Assembly: GCA_014706385.1 (NCBI GenBank)
Contig: JACGZH010000003.1
Span: 823,501-887,500 of the forward strand
Origin: Phaffia rhodozyma
Lineage: Eukaryota; Basidiomycota; Tremellomycetes; Cystofilobasidiales; Mrakiaceae
Length of the DNA stretch: 64,000 nt
Direction of reading: 5' to 3'
Shown: positions 10,769 through 23,673 of the stretch, piece after piece
How positions within the stretch are numbered: position 1 is the stretch's first letter
Layout: the number at the start of each line of letters is the position of its first letter
The notes under the pieces: generated by a model
What the model saw: only the letters and a program-made list of their open reading frames with translations
Database searches by the model: none
What the model was told of the DNA's origin: nothing
Program-made: the position numbers and the translations under genes

Positions 10769-13700
10769 TCAGAGACTGCTTGCACCCGCTGCGAGCCTCA
10801 TCACACCGTCCATAAGGACGTCCAGCTCCTTATCAAAGTCGTCCAATCTACCTTGAAATTCCATCAGCTCTAGCTTTCCCTCAAACACAGGCCCGTTATC
10901 CCAGATCTTCTTTCCGAATAGAAGGTTCTCAATTTCATCCGTCCCTTTAGCTCCTCCAAGGAGCGACCCGGTCGGATTCTGAATCATACTCTTTCTTAGG
11001 TTCTTGAGCGTAGGTTCCCTCGCCCGAACGTTGATCAGAGCCAGCATATTCTTTATCCCAAAATCATCCCGGGTGACAACCATCTGACTGAATGCACTTG
11101 AATTTGACCGGAAAACATCACCAGCCAAAGGCGCGCCATTCGAGATTGGCAAATTTCTGGAAGTTGTCGTCGGAGTAACGGTTTCTGAGCCGAAAATAAG
11201 AGGTGATTGGGCTGGGATTAAATTAGTCTCAATTGATGACTGATCTCGAACAGAAGACGAGGAGGAAACAATGGCCTCATGAGGTGCTTCGGCCTTGGAG
11301 AAGACTGTCTTCTGGTCGGCCACCGGTCCCAGTGCTAAGTAAGACGGTACCGAGGACAATGGTGGGCGGCTCGATGTAACGGGTCTCACAGATCCATCCC
11401 TGACCTTCTGTAGCACTCGATCTATCTTCTCATCCAACTCGGCGTCTGCTTTGGAGTCTGCGTCAATTGCGTTTTGGGGTCGGTCTAGCGCAACTTCGAG
11501 CACGTCTTCAACGAAGGGTGATATCGCCCTATGCGAGGTCTTTGGTTGAAGTTTGTCAGAGGATATTTTGGATTCCGCAGGCGTCCATTCCTGTTCGACC
11601 AACTCGCTGATGTCGTATTCAGTAGCACCATCAGGCTCTATGTAAGAGTACCGGATTTTGTCAGACCGTTCCGTACCATCCAACGAACGAGATGACCGGA
11701 TTGTTCCTTTATTGGAAATGACTACGTCCACTCCAAGGGATGCGTTGGTTGAAGCAGACAGGACAGCAAATTGACTAGCCTTCGATGCAGCACGTTGGGC
11801 GGCGATGGTCTCTTGAATCGAGAGTGGCGGAGCCAGAAATTGAGCGGCCACAGGTGACACCTGAGGTGATGGCTCATACGCCGATGCAGTTGAGACTGAG
11901 CTAAACTGGCTATGATCACCATTCCGACTGTCAAGACTTGATTTTCCAATATGTCCGTCAGAACTGAAGTCCATGACGGTAGAACCTCGGGAGCGTCTCT
12001 GAGATTTAGAGGGACTATTTGGCTTTTGAGCACGACGAAGAATGAATACAGGGTCCGTTGATAAGAGATCTTCCGGAGTCGCCAGGGAAACTTCTCTTGA
12101 GCGGCGCCGCTCACGGGGATCCATTGTTGGAGGCGACTTCAAATTCGGTGGGACACTATAATAATCGATGACTTTTGCAGAGGGACTCAGAACAGCCTCT
12201 AGCGACGGACCAAGCAAACAAGCATATGATCAGCACAAACAAGCAATTGTCCCATGAGAGGAGTGCAACACATCAACTGACCGTCATCCTGTCCAGGCGC
12301 CTTGAGTGCTAATTTATATCTAGCCCTCGTTTGACTTTTTCTTTTGCTTGGTTTGTCTTCTACGTCATCGCCTCCGTCCACCACACCGTCAGTAATCCCA
12401 AATCGCTCTAGAGCAACCTCAATCGCTTCAGCGATTGTGGTATTGGTAGGAAGTAAGATGTATCGCTTCCTATCTCCCGGAAGCGCATTGAATGAAGAAG
12501 AGGGAGGCGATGAAGGAGATAGAGGCGTTTGCTTTCTCATCTCTGATTGTGAGAGGATTGCTTCAGAGTTTGGGTCAAACACCATATTCTCAGGAAGATC
12601 CGAGATATGTATGGCAATCTGAAGGGTGAATCGACCACTTGGCACAGATCCAGGAAATGTCGATAGAGGCTCTTGAGAAAGGGAATCGATGGCAGAAATA
12701 AAACTGTTCACAGACACAGAGTCGTTTGCAGTCCTCTTGTTAAGATAGAGCTTGACTTGAGAGTCATCACTGTAGTCTCCTAAACGAGCGATTGCTGGAT
12801 GAAGCGATAAATTGGAGGTTACAGAAGAGATGGATCCAACAGATCCGCGTCGAATTCTAGGGACGACTAGGGACTCGTCTTCCTCCTGAAGACGATTAAA
12901 AACTATAAGCGGATGACCTTCAGATCCAAGGATAGTCTCTTCGCCATCAATCCCTTTGATGGTAAGTATATATTGCTCAGTCGCTCCCAGCGAATCGAGA
13001 CGGAACCTCTGAATTGCCTGACGAAGAAGTTCGGAGGTAGTGGTGGTGTCGTTGAGCAAAACAGTCTTAAATGTCGAGTCAGAGTTAATCTCGTGGCCGG
13101 CAAAGACTCGAAGGACCGAGAGCATCTGCGAACCACTCGATCTGTCATTTTTCATGAGAGAACTGGTCGACCCGACCGTGGGAGATATCAACAAGCTTCC
13201 CGGGCGAGGATGAGGATTGATAGATGCTCGGGTGTTGCGGTGGGTTGAAAAAGACTGAGCAATCGTTGCAGCTGCTTGTGTTCCGTATGAGCTTGAAGCA
13301 AGACCTTGATCGATCGATGTCTTTGAGCTAGACGTCAGATACTTTTGATACATGGCTTGTTGCTCTTGATCTTTTTGCTGTAGACGAAGTGCGAGGGGAG
13401 AAACTGCTGCACTCGGACTACCAGAGACAGATGGGGGCGTCCTAACATCTCGTCTGGGTTTTTCCGGATCGGCCGAGGCTGGGCTCTCTGCTGGTGAGAA
13501 AGCATTCTCAAACTGGGGTGTTCCAGTCGAAGACTTAGTGCTGATTTCATCCGATGAAGAGCGTGCGTCTATTGGGCTTGTCTCATCGGACCCTGGAGAG
13601 ACAACAGTAGAAGAACTGATACCTCGGTCCTTCTTATCCTTCTTTTTGAAAAAATTGACGAAAACACCTCCAGCCTTCTTTTTTATTCCCTCTTCACTGT

Positions 13701-15416
13701 CCGAACGCTTTATCTTTCTGGTCGCGTTTCTTCCACTTTCACCTTCGCTTAAAGAGCCATGGTCAGCAGATTCTTTTCCGTCCTCCTCCTCCTCAGGGGA
13801 TTCATCTTCGAACCGGCTCGTATTTTCGATGGCGACACGCTTCCTACCTGGACTGGATAAAGCATCCAGAAGATTGGTATCTGACCCGCTAGGATAAAAT
13901 CGAGGAGGGCCTTCTACACGAGCCACTCGAGGAGTAGCATGGATTTTGCGAGTTTCTCCGTTCTCGAGAACTTGTTCCAAGAAGTCATCCGTTGAGGTGG
14001 GACGCAGAGAGGAAGGCTGTTGAGGTGAAGAAGAGAGGTTTTGATGGTAGGGATTATTGGATTCTGCGATCTTCGCTTGATGAGCCGTGTTGGATGCGGC
14101 GATCTGTTCTGACGGAAGAAGGACGCGTTTAGTTGTAGGAGACTGTTCAGATCGTATGCTGGCAGCAGAAGTTTGTCGGGAGAGTGATGTTTGAAGACTG
14201 GTCCCAATGATAGAAGACCCAGAATTGGATGAACTGGGTGACTCATGAGTGTTGACTGATGAGGGAGATTGATTGGGGTTGTCAGCCGCATAGATGGGAG
14301 CGGAGGGAGCGAGGCCAGAGCTAGCATTAGCGACCGAATGGTCGTCCCAGCTCATTCCGTCATCTGGCTCCATCATCATCTTTTGGATCGCTTCATGTCG
14401 ATGATCGCTGGATGAGACTTCGTCGTCCATTAACGTTCGATCCTGATAGCTGAGGCCGTATCCTTCGCCCATCAAATCTTCTGTGGTTTCAGATTCCTGA
14501 GTAGCTTCTTCCTCATCAGAGCACTCGTTTGCCTCTCCCTCTTCACCTTCCATAAATTCTTCGTCTTCTTCCTCCTGTTCCTCATTGTCTTCTTCGTCGT
14601 CATCATCGTCATCGTCCCATTCCTTCTGAAATCCAGGGTGATCAACATAGGTAGGTTCAGCAAATTTAATTCCTTCAGGAGATTTAGAAGTTCTTGACGC
14701 TTCGGATGATGAGCGCGAGACAGCGGAAGGTGAGTGGTTTCGTAGTTGAAGTCTTGAACCTTGGGCTTGTTCGTTAGCCGTCGACGCAGCGAGCTAAGAA
14801 AACAATTTATAGAGCTATTTTCAGTTCTTGTGACACCTTGAAAACACCAAAGAGACAATCGACAGAGAACTCACATATATATTTTTGTGCTGGTTTAGCC
14901 TAGCCAGCCGTTCAAATGGGGTTTCGATCAACTCTGCTGGGATATAGCCAATCTGGTTGTCCTTTAAGACTTGAACCAGCCACCAGTAGGCATTTGAGTC
15001 GTCCCTAAGATGCAATGCGTCGTTTCTCGTGACATTTGCTTGACCTTCAACCGTAGCAACGAAATTGTTTCTGCAAGATGATGGAAATCAGATCAGCAGC
15101 TCTAAACAGTCAAAGCGATTCGTCTTGAGTAGACTCACAAAGCATAATTTATCGAAAAGTCGATGTTTGAGTCAATAGACACTGAGCTCTGATGAATGGC
15201 GAGATATACGTTGTGAATATGAATTCTCACTCTCGACTCAAACCTCAGGCATGACATATATTGTGCTTCGAATAGAAGGAACCAAAACTCACATGGACTT
15301 CATCTGAATAACCTTCTTCATCCCCTTCCTCATAATATTCGTTGGATCTGTCGTCGTCGTCTTCATCCTCATCGTGTGATTGATGGCTTAAGTCTAAAAG
15401 AGACATCTTGTAAACA
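10769..15416 (-). CDS. SH3 and Ras-association domain polarity scaffold (Tea4/Bud14-like)
   Basis: Predicted start at 15416 (MSLLDLSHQSHDEDEDDDD, an acidic N-terminus), stop at 10769, roughly 1,400 residues. An SH3 domain spans exons near 15180-14875 (NNFVATVEGQANVTRNDALH, YWWLVQV, GYIPAELIETPFERLARLN). The IETPFERLARLN extension is the signature that fungal Tea4 and Bud14 share after the SH3. Farther on, near 13130-12730, lies a Ras-association-like fold (LRVFAGHEI, TFKTVLLNDTTTTSELLRQA), and a second RA-like segment near 12640-12290 (RYILLPTNTTIAEAIEVALERFG). The 12280/12205 junction gives QDDEAVLSPSAKV in frame. Between the domains are long Ser/Pro-rich disordered stretches. Tea4/Bud14 proteins bring PP1 and formins to growth sites; RA domains bind small GTPases. 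The gene precedes CDC42 on the same strand. Confidence 0.75.
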
Positions 15417-15751
15417 GGTCGGCCGGCAACTGATGAAGCCCAAGGTTTGCAAATATCTGTCGGATGTTGATCTATCAATATAGACCCCAAGATCCCGGAT
15501 GCTGACCAGAACAGAAGAGGAAAGATTGCGGTGTTGGTTGACGAGAAGTGGGTTGATGGGACGAGGAGAAGAAGAGGCTGAAATCCTTGATAACCTTCGA
15601 CGTGCAGACGCGACCGCAAAACAATCTCCTTTTATTCAAAACGTCCCTCCGAATGTGTTGGTTACTTGCATTCGCTAATTTTCATGTCTATTTAGTGGAG
15701 GTATGTATATATTGATCTGAGTGCAAATATAGGCTAAAGTAGTTCACGTCA
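15417..15751. other. intergenic region between APC3 and the SH3-RA gene
   Basis: It holds the leader of the SH3-RA gene and the 3' UTR of the APC3 gene, both read on the minus strand. An upstream open frame runs into the SH3-RA start but lacks a conserved sequence. No further feature is seen. Confidence 0.4.
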
Positions 15752-18700
15752 TTAAACATCTCTTCCTACGTCGTCACCCCCCTCCTCCTCTTCTTCATCC
15801 CTCCCCGAAGCTTGAGCCGCCTTGATGGCGCTACTCATCTTGGGATCAAGATCCAAAGCGTACGCGAAACTCTTCATTGAGTTTGCATGGTCGTTGATTT
15901 GTTTGAAAAGCTTTCCAAGAAGGAAATGGATGTTGAACTCGTTGGGCGTTTTGATAACTAATGTCTTGAGAGCCGCCAGAGCAGGCTGGATGTCAAAACG
16001 ACCCAATCAGGTCAGTCGATCTCTATGCGAATAAAGAGAACGAATTGAAGGAAAAGAAAAAACACGAAACGCACCATGATATGTCCAAGTCCAACCATTG
16101 CTTTTGCACGTCTAAAACCAACCATAGGACTGTCGGGCGCAATCTCAAAGGCTCGCTCGAATACTTTGAGAGCCTCCTCTTTTTCGCCCCTCTTCTCCAA
16201 AACCTAAGAAAACTATTACGATTAGTAGACCGGACTTAAATTTCGCAATAAGTGCATAAACTCATAAAGAAAAACAGCGCTTACTTGACCAACACATACG
16301 AGCAGAACCGCGTTGGACGGACTGATCTCGACCGCCCGACGAAAATGGTATTCTGCCTGGCGAAGTTTGTTCTTACACGTGTAAGCAGTTCCCAATCCAT
16401 ACCTACGGTCAGCAGCATCAGAATCAATGTCAATTCCATCTTCGAGGTCACATCGAGAATCACACAGAGGAGGAAGGAGTTCAGTATGGTTCAACTTACC
16501 AGGCTTGAAAATGTCGTCTATCGATCCTGAGAGACATCTGAAAGAATGCGATGCCTCTGTCAAATTCTTCCATACTGATTGCCTCATGTCCGCTCAATGA
16601 GTATGCATACGCGCATCTCGGATCAAGGTTACTTGCTCGTCGAAAACATCGCATAGCTTCGTCATGTTCCTTCTGAAGAGAAAATGCGTTTCCCGTCACA
16701 ATCCAAGCTTCGGGAGCAGTCGGATTGATCGAAGTCAATTCTTGGGAGAGGAAAGAAAGCATCGTTTCGTCGTTGAGATGCCAAAGGAGAGTTGAAAAGA
16801 GATCCATATCGCGTAGACGATAAGGATCGAGTTTTCGGCATTCAACAAAAGCTCTTTTCGCCTGGTATGATTGAAATCCACGAGAAATGAGCAAGCCGAG
16901 ACATGTGAGGAACCTTCGATGGTATTTTTACCTCCCGATCCAAAACATTGACTTACCTTGACATATTCAACCTGCTCGAAGTAGCATCTCCCCACCATTG
17001 CACGTACATCAGAATTAAGATATGAGACCTCATCCGGCAAAGCATCCAACATCTCTAGCGCGTCTTTGCATTTGTAAGCGCTCATGTACATGTCAGCCAA
17101 ACCAAACAGACGCATGATCTGGAGGATGTAGTTGTCGGCTTTGAGGAGTTCGACTGAAGAAGGTTCAGACAGCACGTCGGGTAGAGAAGGTGGTAACGGT
17201 GATCTGGATGAATGTGGTTGAGGAGAGTGAGGCTGGTCGGTCATCGAAGAATCAGATGCTGTTGGAGACATAGGATTAGATCTTTGACGGCGTTTGGGAA
17301 GGTTCTGCAGGAATGAAGATCAGGTACATCAGCTTTGCAGTTCTTTGTTCGGACATTGCAAAGATCCCCAGAATTAGCCTACTTTCGGTTTCCGATCTGC
17401 AACAAGTGCTGAACCAGGTACCTGGCTCAGCCGGCTACTTCTCCTCGCGAGTCCAGCTTGGTTGATGCTCTCAATAGAATTCGTCCGACTTCGGGACTGT
17501 GCAGTCAGGTATAAAGGATTCGATAGCGAGACAAAGAGAATTAAGCAAACGCTGATATCAGAATATGTTTACTAAATATATTCAACCCGTCGCGATACGG
17601 CCAACGAAACTAACCTTGATGCCCGCTTGTTCCGTAGGTGAATCTTCTGCTGTTGGTTCCAATATCATACCTCGACCTCCACGCGGCCGTTTCATAGGTA
17701 GTTTGCCAGTTCCTACTACGTTTTCCGACTCACAACCGGTCGTTCCAATTTGGGGAAACCCATCTCCATTCAAAGGGGGTGTTACAGCCGAAGAAGCTGT
17801 TGACAACCACGACGGTATGGAAGGACCAGCCGTTGGAAGAAGCGAAGGGTGTGAAGAAGGAACAGCCATTACTGGCGTCTGCGCTAAGCTGGATGAATGA
17901 TAACCGTGAGTCTGGCCTAAAGGATTGAGTTGATGATGAGCTCGATGAGTATGTTGATGAAAGGAAGATATTGACGAGTCAGGGCTTTGAACCCCTTGAG
18001 ATCCTCCAATCAACCAAGAGGCAACGAGAGGACGAGAAGCTCTAACTGCTGGACCGGCAGCCTCAGGTGTAAAGAACCCTATGCCGACTCTGTTTCCTTC
18101 TCCAGCTTGACTCGGAAAGAGTTGCTTTTTGAATAACCCTCCGGTATACCCATTACCGTTTACGGTTTGGTAACCCCAGTCAGGTGTTGCCGCTAAATTT
18201 GAATCTGAGTTCGAAGATTGTGCCGACAATTGGTTGACGGCATTTGGTGGATATAACGGAAGTGATGTTGTCGTCGGTATTGCTCGAGATGTACCCGCAA
18301 GTGGGCTTCCAGGCTGGAGAGGAGCAGGAACATTGGCTGAGGCGGGCACGGAGGATTGAGATCGAGAAGTCGGGAGCTGGTGTAGAGGAGGAAACACATC
18401 GACCTCAGGGAATACATACCCTGTGACTCAGCCAGAATGAAGTTATATCAGTCATTTAGACTCACTCTTCAACTAAACGCATGCTAAAGGTGCATCGAAA
18501 GGAACTCACCAAGTCGACAAAGACCGTGAAAGGCTTCCCAGCAGAAAGGATCCAGTTTGAGAGCTGTCAGGTAAGCATGTCCAGCTTGATCCGGCTCGTT
18601 GCCTTTTGATGATAGCGAAGCTTTCAAACAAAGTCTTGCCGCTTTTGTCAGAGCGTCCGATGGGGTAATAACAGGTGGTTTGAGAGCTTTTCAAAATTCA

Positions 18701-19217
18701 TTTCGGAACGCCATCAGCCATTTTTTGAGAAGAGTAATATTGTTATAAGCACACGCTAGACAAGTGAAGATCAGATATTTCGGATAGGCTTACGTGTCGG
18801 ACGAGTTCCCTCAGCTTCCCTAGCTTGACGCCTCTCAGACGCAACTTCCAAGAGCCAAGATCCATCTCGAAACCGACCAATTTGTTCACAGGCTTTTGCA
18901 CCGACTTCTGCCAACTCCACCTCTCCAAGCTCGGCTTCTTCTCGAACAAGGTTCCAAGCTGAATGGGGCGCCCCTGATGCCAGTAAGCATTCAGCGTACA
19001 AGTATCGTCCTAGGTGATTAGCTGGAGTGGAATGAAGGATATACCTAGATTGGAATGCCAATATGGAATGTAAGATAGAGGAGAGGAGAAGGGACGTGGG
19101 CGAGGCCGGAGAGAGGGCCATGTGAGAGACAACCAGGCAAGCAAGTCGGTCGACGACGACATCAACATCGGCGGCTGCTGGCTCGGAGGTTCTCGGAAAA
19201 AGAGATGGATACTCCAT
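15752..19217 (-). CDS. anaphase-promoting complex TPR subunit Apc3/Cdc27
   Basis: The ATG at 19217 opens MEYPSLFPRTSEP; the stop at 15752 ends a highly acidic tail (RDEEEEEGGDDVGRDV). The C-terminal half is a superhelix of TPR repeats with Cdc27-specific wording: DPYRLRDMDLFSTLLWHL, PEAWIVTGNAFSLQKEHDEA, AYAYSLSGHEAISMEEFDRG, YGLGTAYTCKNKLRQAEYHF and FLLGKLFKQINDHANSM. The N-terminal TPR region includes LGRYLYAECLLASGAPHSAW. In between is a Ser/Pro-rich linker of about 270 residues that interrupts the TPR array, as in other Cdc27 proteins. Apc3 binds Cdc20/Cdh1 IR tails in the APC/C ubiquitin ligase that drives anaphase. At least seven introns; borders of the middle exons are approximate. Confidence 0.88.
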
Positions 19218-19621
19218 GAGAGCTCTGAAGGACTATGGCCGACAGAAGAGATAGGGAGAACGAGAGAACAGGAAGAAGTTGAGCTTCCGAGAGGTATCAG
19301 AGAATGAGGCAATCGAGTATATGTGTTGATGTAATGGGGCAGAAGAAGGTCGTTCAGGCGACACGTTCAAAACACGCGTCAGATTGATTTCCTTCACATA
19401 TCGTTTCATTCGACAACGCTCGTTCTTCTTGCGACAAAACTTTCAAGATATATCATCGTAAAACAGAGAAGAAAAATTGTATGAAGAAAAGGAGAACGGT
19501 AGATGATGATACATAGAGAGAATGATATGTCAAAAGACCAAGAAGTGATGTGAAAGATGGTACACCGTGGAAGATAGAGGACGCAAGATCAGACATGAAG
19601 GCGAAGCACCCTCGAGACACA
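19218..19621. other. intergenic region between SYF2 and APC3
   Basis: Promoter and leader of APC3 plus the 3' UTR of SYF2, both on the minus strand. No gene-like ORF with a domain is visible. Confidence 0.4.
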
Positions 19622-21348
19622 TTAGAGAGCAGTTCCACGCTCAAAGTTTGCACGACTAAAATTTATAGAGGAAAGAGGATCACTGAATTAGCTCAGCGGA
19701 AAATTCACAGAAGTAACGGAGTAAAACGTACATCTCTTTGGTGTATTTGTCGTAGTATCGGTTGATCTGAGAATATGACATATGGGAAGATTAGTACAGA
19801 AGCAAGCTACCAATCGACGTGAATGCCTGACTTCATTGAGACTCGAGAATCACGGACCTTTTTGTTGAAGACCTTGTTGGCGTCATTGATGTAAGTAACA
19901 TCCCCATCTTCGTCGTTGGCTCGCTTACGTGAGTTGTTCTTTCGAAGCTCCATTCTGTTGGACAACAAGAAGGGAATAGTGTTGTGAGTTCCGAAAAGTC
20001 AAAAGAAAGTATGGGCTCGTCAAAGAAGAAGAAAAGAAGTATGTACGTCTTGTTTAAGTTCTGAACGACTCGATCGACCGCGTCCTCACTCGGCTTGTTA
20101 TCTGCATAGTTTAACCCGTTTGCATCCCTGTACAAATCATCGCTTGTCATCGGCTTCATTCTCGCTAGGACTTTTGAGGACGACGTGTTTGGATGTGTGA
20201 GTGTTCCAGCCGGAAGACCAAGAGCCTGCTCTCTTTGATAATTGTATGTCTGGAGATCAGGCTTGAGGCTGGCGGTCGCTTTTTCGTACACTCGATGAGC
20301 AGAATGGGCGTTATCTACCAGTTTGGCGAGATAAAGAGAGGTAACAGGGAGAGAGATTCATTCAGTCATGCTGCTAGGGTGCATATATGGATAGGATATG
20401 GTATGTTGAATCGAGGACCTACCAACGAAACCATCATTCGTTTGAGCTCTTTTCTCTTCCAACTTTTTCTCCCATCGATCGTTGTCCTCGATACTGTACG
20501 ACCAGTTTTTGTTTCGTTCGGTATCCTCTCCAAGCTCTTCTGCATCAGCTTGTTCTCGGAGAGTCTCTGCGAGTCGCCTTTTTTTCTCTAGACTGGCGAG
20601 CTCGCGGGCGGTTGTCTTGTTTCGCTGATGCTCAGTGATCAGATCCTTTCGATTGGCAGCGGTTGACGCGTTCTGCAAACAGAGCCGACATGTGGAAGGA
20701 AGGGGATACGAAGAACGTAAAACAACAAAAACACGATGATAAAGCATACAGTGATGGAAAGGAGCAAGAATTAATTGATCAGATGGACCAATGACTACCC
20801 AGGATAGACCCACCCATGAAGAAACCAGGATAAGAAACAAGACAAACCATCTTTTTTCGTAGCTCCCTCATCTTCTGCTGTCTCTCCTCCATGGTCAAAG
20901 CAGCTTTCTTGGGTACCTCGGTTGATTCAATCTCCGTTTCCACCTCCTTTCCTTTTCCATTGCCCTTTGCTGTTGTCTTCTTCTCATCCTTCTCCACCGG
21001 AGTCGGCTCAGTTCCTCGGGCAACATCATTCCCAATCGTTCCCGTTAAATCCTGTACTCTCTCGACCACATCCTCCACCGCATCAGTCATGGCCTCAACA
21101 GACGGGATCTCTGCCGACTCGAAATCACTCAAAGCTCTCTGGGCAGCATGAAAGTTATCAGAAACGGTTTCAACCACGTCGGATACCAAGTCCGTCACGG
21201 TATGAACGGCATTGGAAACAGTGTCAAGAATTCCAGTGGTCTCTGTTCCGGCTTCCACATCTGGAGGGGGAGATGATTTTCTGGATCGACTGCTTCGAGT
21301 GGAAGCGGTAGATTTTTTAGCTGCATCGGTCGCTTTGCGAGCAGGCAT
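19622..21348 (-). CDS. SYF2: pre-mRNA-splicing factor Syf2
   Basis: Starts at 21348 (MPARKATDAAKKSTAS) and ends at 19622. The Syf2 core is clear: MEERQQKMRELRKKM, NRKDLITEHQRNKTTAREL, DNAHSAHRVYEKATAS, YNYQREQALG, DAVDRVVQNLNKT, then INRYYDKYTKEIRANFERG. The last intron (GTACGT...TTTTAG) joins 19732 to 19655 so that the protein ends RANFERGTAL, the family C-terminus. Syf2 belongs to the NineTeen complex (Cef1/Syf1 group) in the active spliceosome. The protein is about 400 residues, longer than human (243) or yeast (215). The extra length is an N-terminal extension with repeated V/D/T-rich helical pieces (AVHTVTDLVSDVVETVSD, TDAVEDVVERVQDLTG). Its function is unknown. Confidence 0.9.
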
Positions 21349-21684
21349 TATGAAGAAAGATTAGGTAAAGAAGTAAAGGAGTGAAGGGGTGGTAAATATC
21401 GATGTTGGCGGTGTGGTTGAAGATGATCTATTTCGCGGAAGCTTCATTGGATTTAGATTTGATGATTTTCTGATAATCCGTATTACTTTGTTGATACGTT
21501 TAGACTACAGTCCGCTTGCCCTATCTTTCTGATCTGTTCGAACAAAGACCAGCTCGTCTCGGTTCATTTTCTTTTCAACAACAGATTGCTCCTCAGGCGA
21601 AGAATTGATTGATTTCATAGGATACAAAACAACACATGCCATCTTTTTTTATTTGTTTCCGTCTTACTTAGCCATATCTCAATC
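21349..21684. other. intergenic region between uL23m and SYF2
   Basis: Promoter of SYF2 and 3' UTR of the uL23m gene, both on the minus strand. Nothing else is recognised. Confidence 0.4.
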
Positions 21685-23257
21685 TCATACACTATCCTCA
21701 GCCTCCTCCCTCTTGGCTTGAGCAACCTCTTCTCGCAGAAGATTCTCTCTAGCCGTTCTGCGCTCCGCAATTCGACCAAACAGTTTACTACAAAGAAGAA
21801 AAGTCGATGACAGGTAGAGACACGAGTCAGTAAACGACTATATCCGCAACTTTCTAAGATATGGAAAGAAGAAACAGAGAGACATAAAAAAACGCACGGA
21901 AGACTCTTAGGGTTACCTCCACCCCATTGCTTGTTGTGCATTCCTCTGAGCCTGAATCGTGCTTCGTTTTCATCAATCAAGTTCTTGTAGAACCGCTCGT
22001 TCAAATCCTTGTCGAAGTCGGCTTTGGCCGTTGGAGTCATGTTGTCCGGATCGTTCGGGTAGTGGAATGGTTTGGTTAGTCCAACGACAGCCCGCTTGTA
22101 GTTGTACCTACTCTGACCAGAAAGCCATCGACCGGTTCGGCTCCGAACTCGAGGCGAGTTTGAAACGGCTGTGCGGACAAAAGTGGTATCCAAGTTATAA
22201 ACTGCCTTGAGGTAAGATGCGATATCCTGCTTCGTGATTGCTTTGGGTACTCGGAAGGTGGCGATGTAAGGATTGTAGGGTTCCATCGCGATCGGGGCAG
22301 TTTTTCGGCCTTTGGGTCGGATGAACGGCGTGTGGTTAGGGATCAAACGGAAAACAATATTTGGAAGGTATATGCGCTGTCCAACCACCTTGTTGGTCTA
22401 CAGAAATACGCAAAATGATCGTCGTTTGATATTCAATAAATGGTATCACTTGAGAAATTGAAAGTGTGTATAATACTTGGAGAAGAACTTCAAGGCTTTT
22501 ACGAAATAACGAGTAGAGTCGACCTACCCAATCTCCAGTTTTCTTATCTTTGACCTTGACCTGACCACGAATCCGTTGTCTTTTCACGACCTTAGCCTGC
22601 CTCCAAGCTAGCTGACTCTCTCTGACTTGTTCCGGTGTGGTAGGGTTGGTCGGTAGCTTTCCTTTCATCCGATCTTCCCACCATTGCTTAAGCTGAGGGT
22701 CATTTAAGACCGGAAGATCTTCTCCAGGCTGAAGTCGATCAATCTTTCGGGCGGTTCGATATCGAACTTTGAGAGGAATGGTTGATACCCAGGCATTTTC
22801 AGCGGTGAATTTTCCGTGCTCAGGCATCTTGGGATCCCAAGTAGGCCTAGTCTCTTTTCCAGGGATCACCGTAGGAGGATCAACTCGGGAGCCCTTTCGG
22901 GTCAGTGCAACAACGGGAAGAGCAACGAAGCAGAGAAAAAACACAAAAAAAATCAGCCAACGCGGTTGCAGTTGAATCATCAGATGGCAGCCAAAGACGA
23001 ATGATCGGCTATACCTTGAATGGAAGATGGTAAGGAAACGAGTATGTCTCATCTTCAGCTGGCTTTGAAGTCTCCTCCTCAGTGATGCGTTTCGAGGTGG
23101 GCTCCCGAGACGAGGGATCTGAAGGGGATGACCCAGAGCTAGTGGAATAGGCATTGAAGGAAGGCGAGAAAAAAAGACGACAAGCGGCAGTAGCCACGAA
23201 GGGCGAAGGAGATGAACGTCTGGTTGCCGCTCGGAGTGATGCCTGTAGACGAGACAT
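21685..23257 (-). CDS. mitochondrial large-subunit ribosomal protein uL23m
   Basis: Four exons: 23015-23257, 22528-22893, 21898-22397 and 21685-21787. They total 1,212 nt, or 403 residues, with matching phases. The N-terminus is a classic mitochondrial presequence, rich in Arg, Ser and Ala and lacking acids (MSRLQASLRAATRRSSPSPF). Residues from about 220 on carry the L23 fold: NPYIATFRVPKAITKQDIAS, YLKAVYNLDTTFVRT, then a fungal mitochondrial extension (LTKPFHYPNDPDNM, FRLRGMHNKQWGGGNPKS). It should sit at the polypeptide exit tunnel of the mitoribosome, docking the nascent chain to the inner membrane. Divergent with the RRM-RGG gene, 416 bp between the two starts. Confidence 0.88.
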
Positions 23258-23673
23258 TCTGTTGGGGTCTGTGTTGTTGCAAAGACACCGAGGTGCAAAG
23301 GTGCGAAGGTCGTCGGCAGCTGGGATGGAGGTGTGGCCGATTGAAGTCTATAAGGATCACATTTCAACTAGCAGCGCACGGACCGCCCACCCAGCCAACA
23401 GGCACAGATCCATCCAAGGCACGAACGGAGTTTCAAATTTTAGGCACAGTCACGTTTTTTTCTTCTTGCTGCCAACACCATCTCCTTTCTTCTTCACGAC
23501 GACAACGACGACCATCTCTCTTGCCTTCTCCTTTTGTACCCTCATCCAGAAGCACACACGCACACAGACAGAAAGAACAAGAAAGAGTTTGTTCCGAGTT
23601 CCGACAGAAGAAAAAAGGATTTAGTTTTGATCTTTACAAGAAGAAAAACAAGAGAGAAGGAAGAAATTTAGCC
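23258..23673. promoter_or_regulatory. shared divergent promoter, uL23m and RRM-RGG genes
   Basis: 416 bp between two divergent ATGs. The plus-strand side has a pyrimidine-rich block (about 23447-23540) followed by an A-rich leader before the ATG at 23674, typical of strongly expressed fungal genes. Confidence 0.4.

Noticed and set aside
15417..15619. N-terminal extension of the SH3-RA protein upstream of 15416
   Set aside because: The frame stays open, but the MSLLDLSHQ start is followed by the acidic region, and the upstream residues show no conserved feature.
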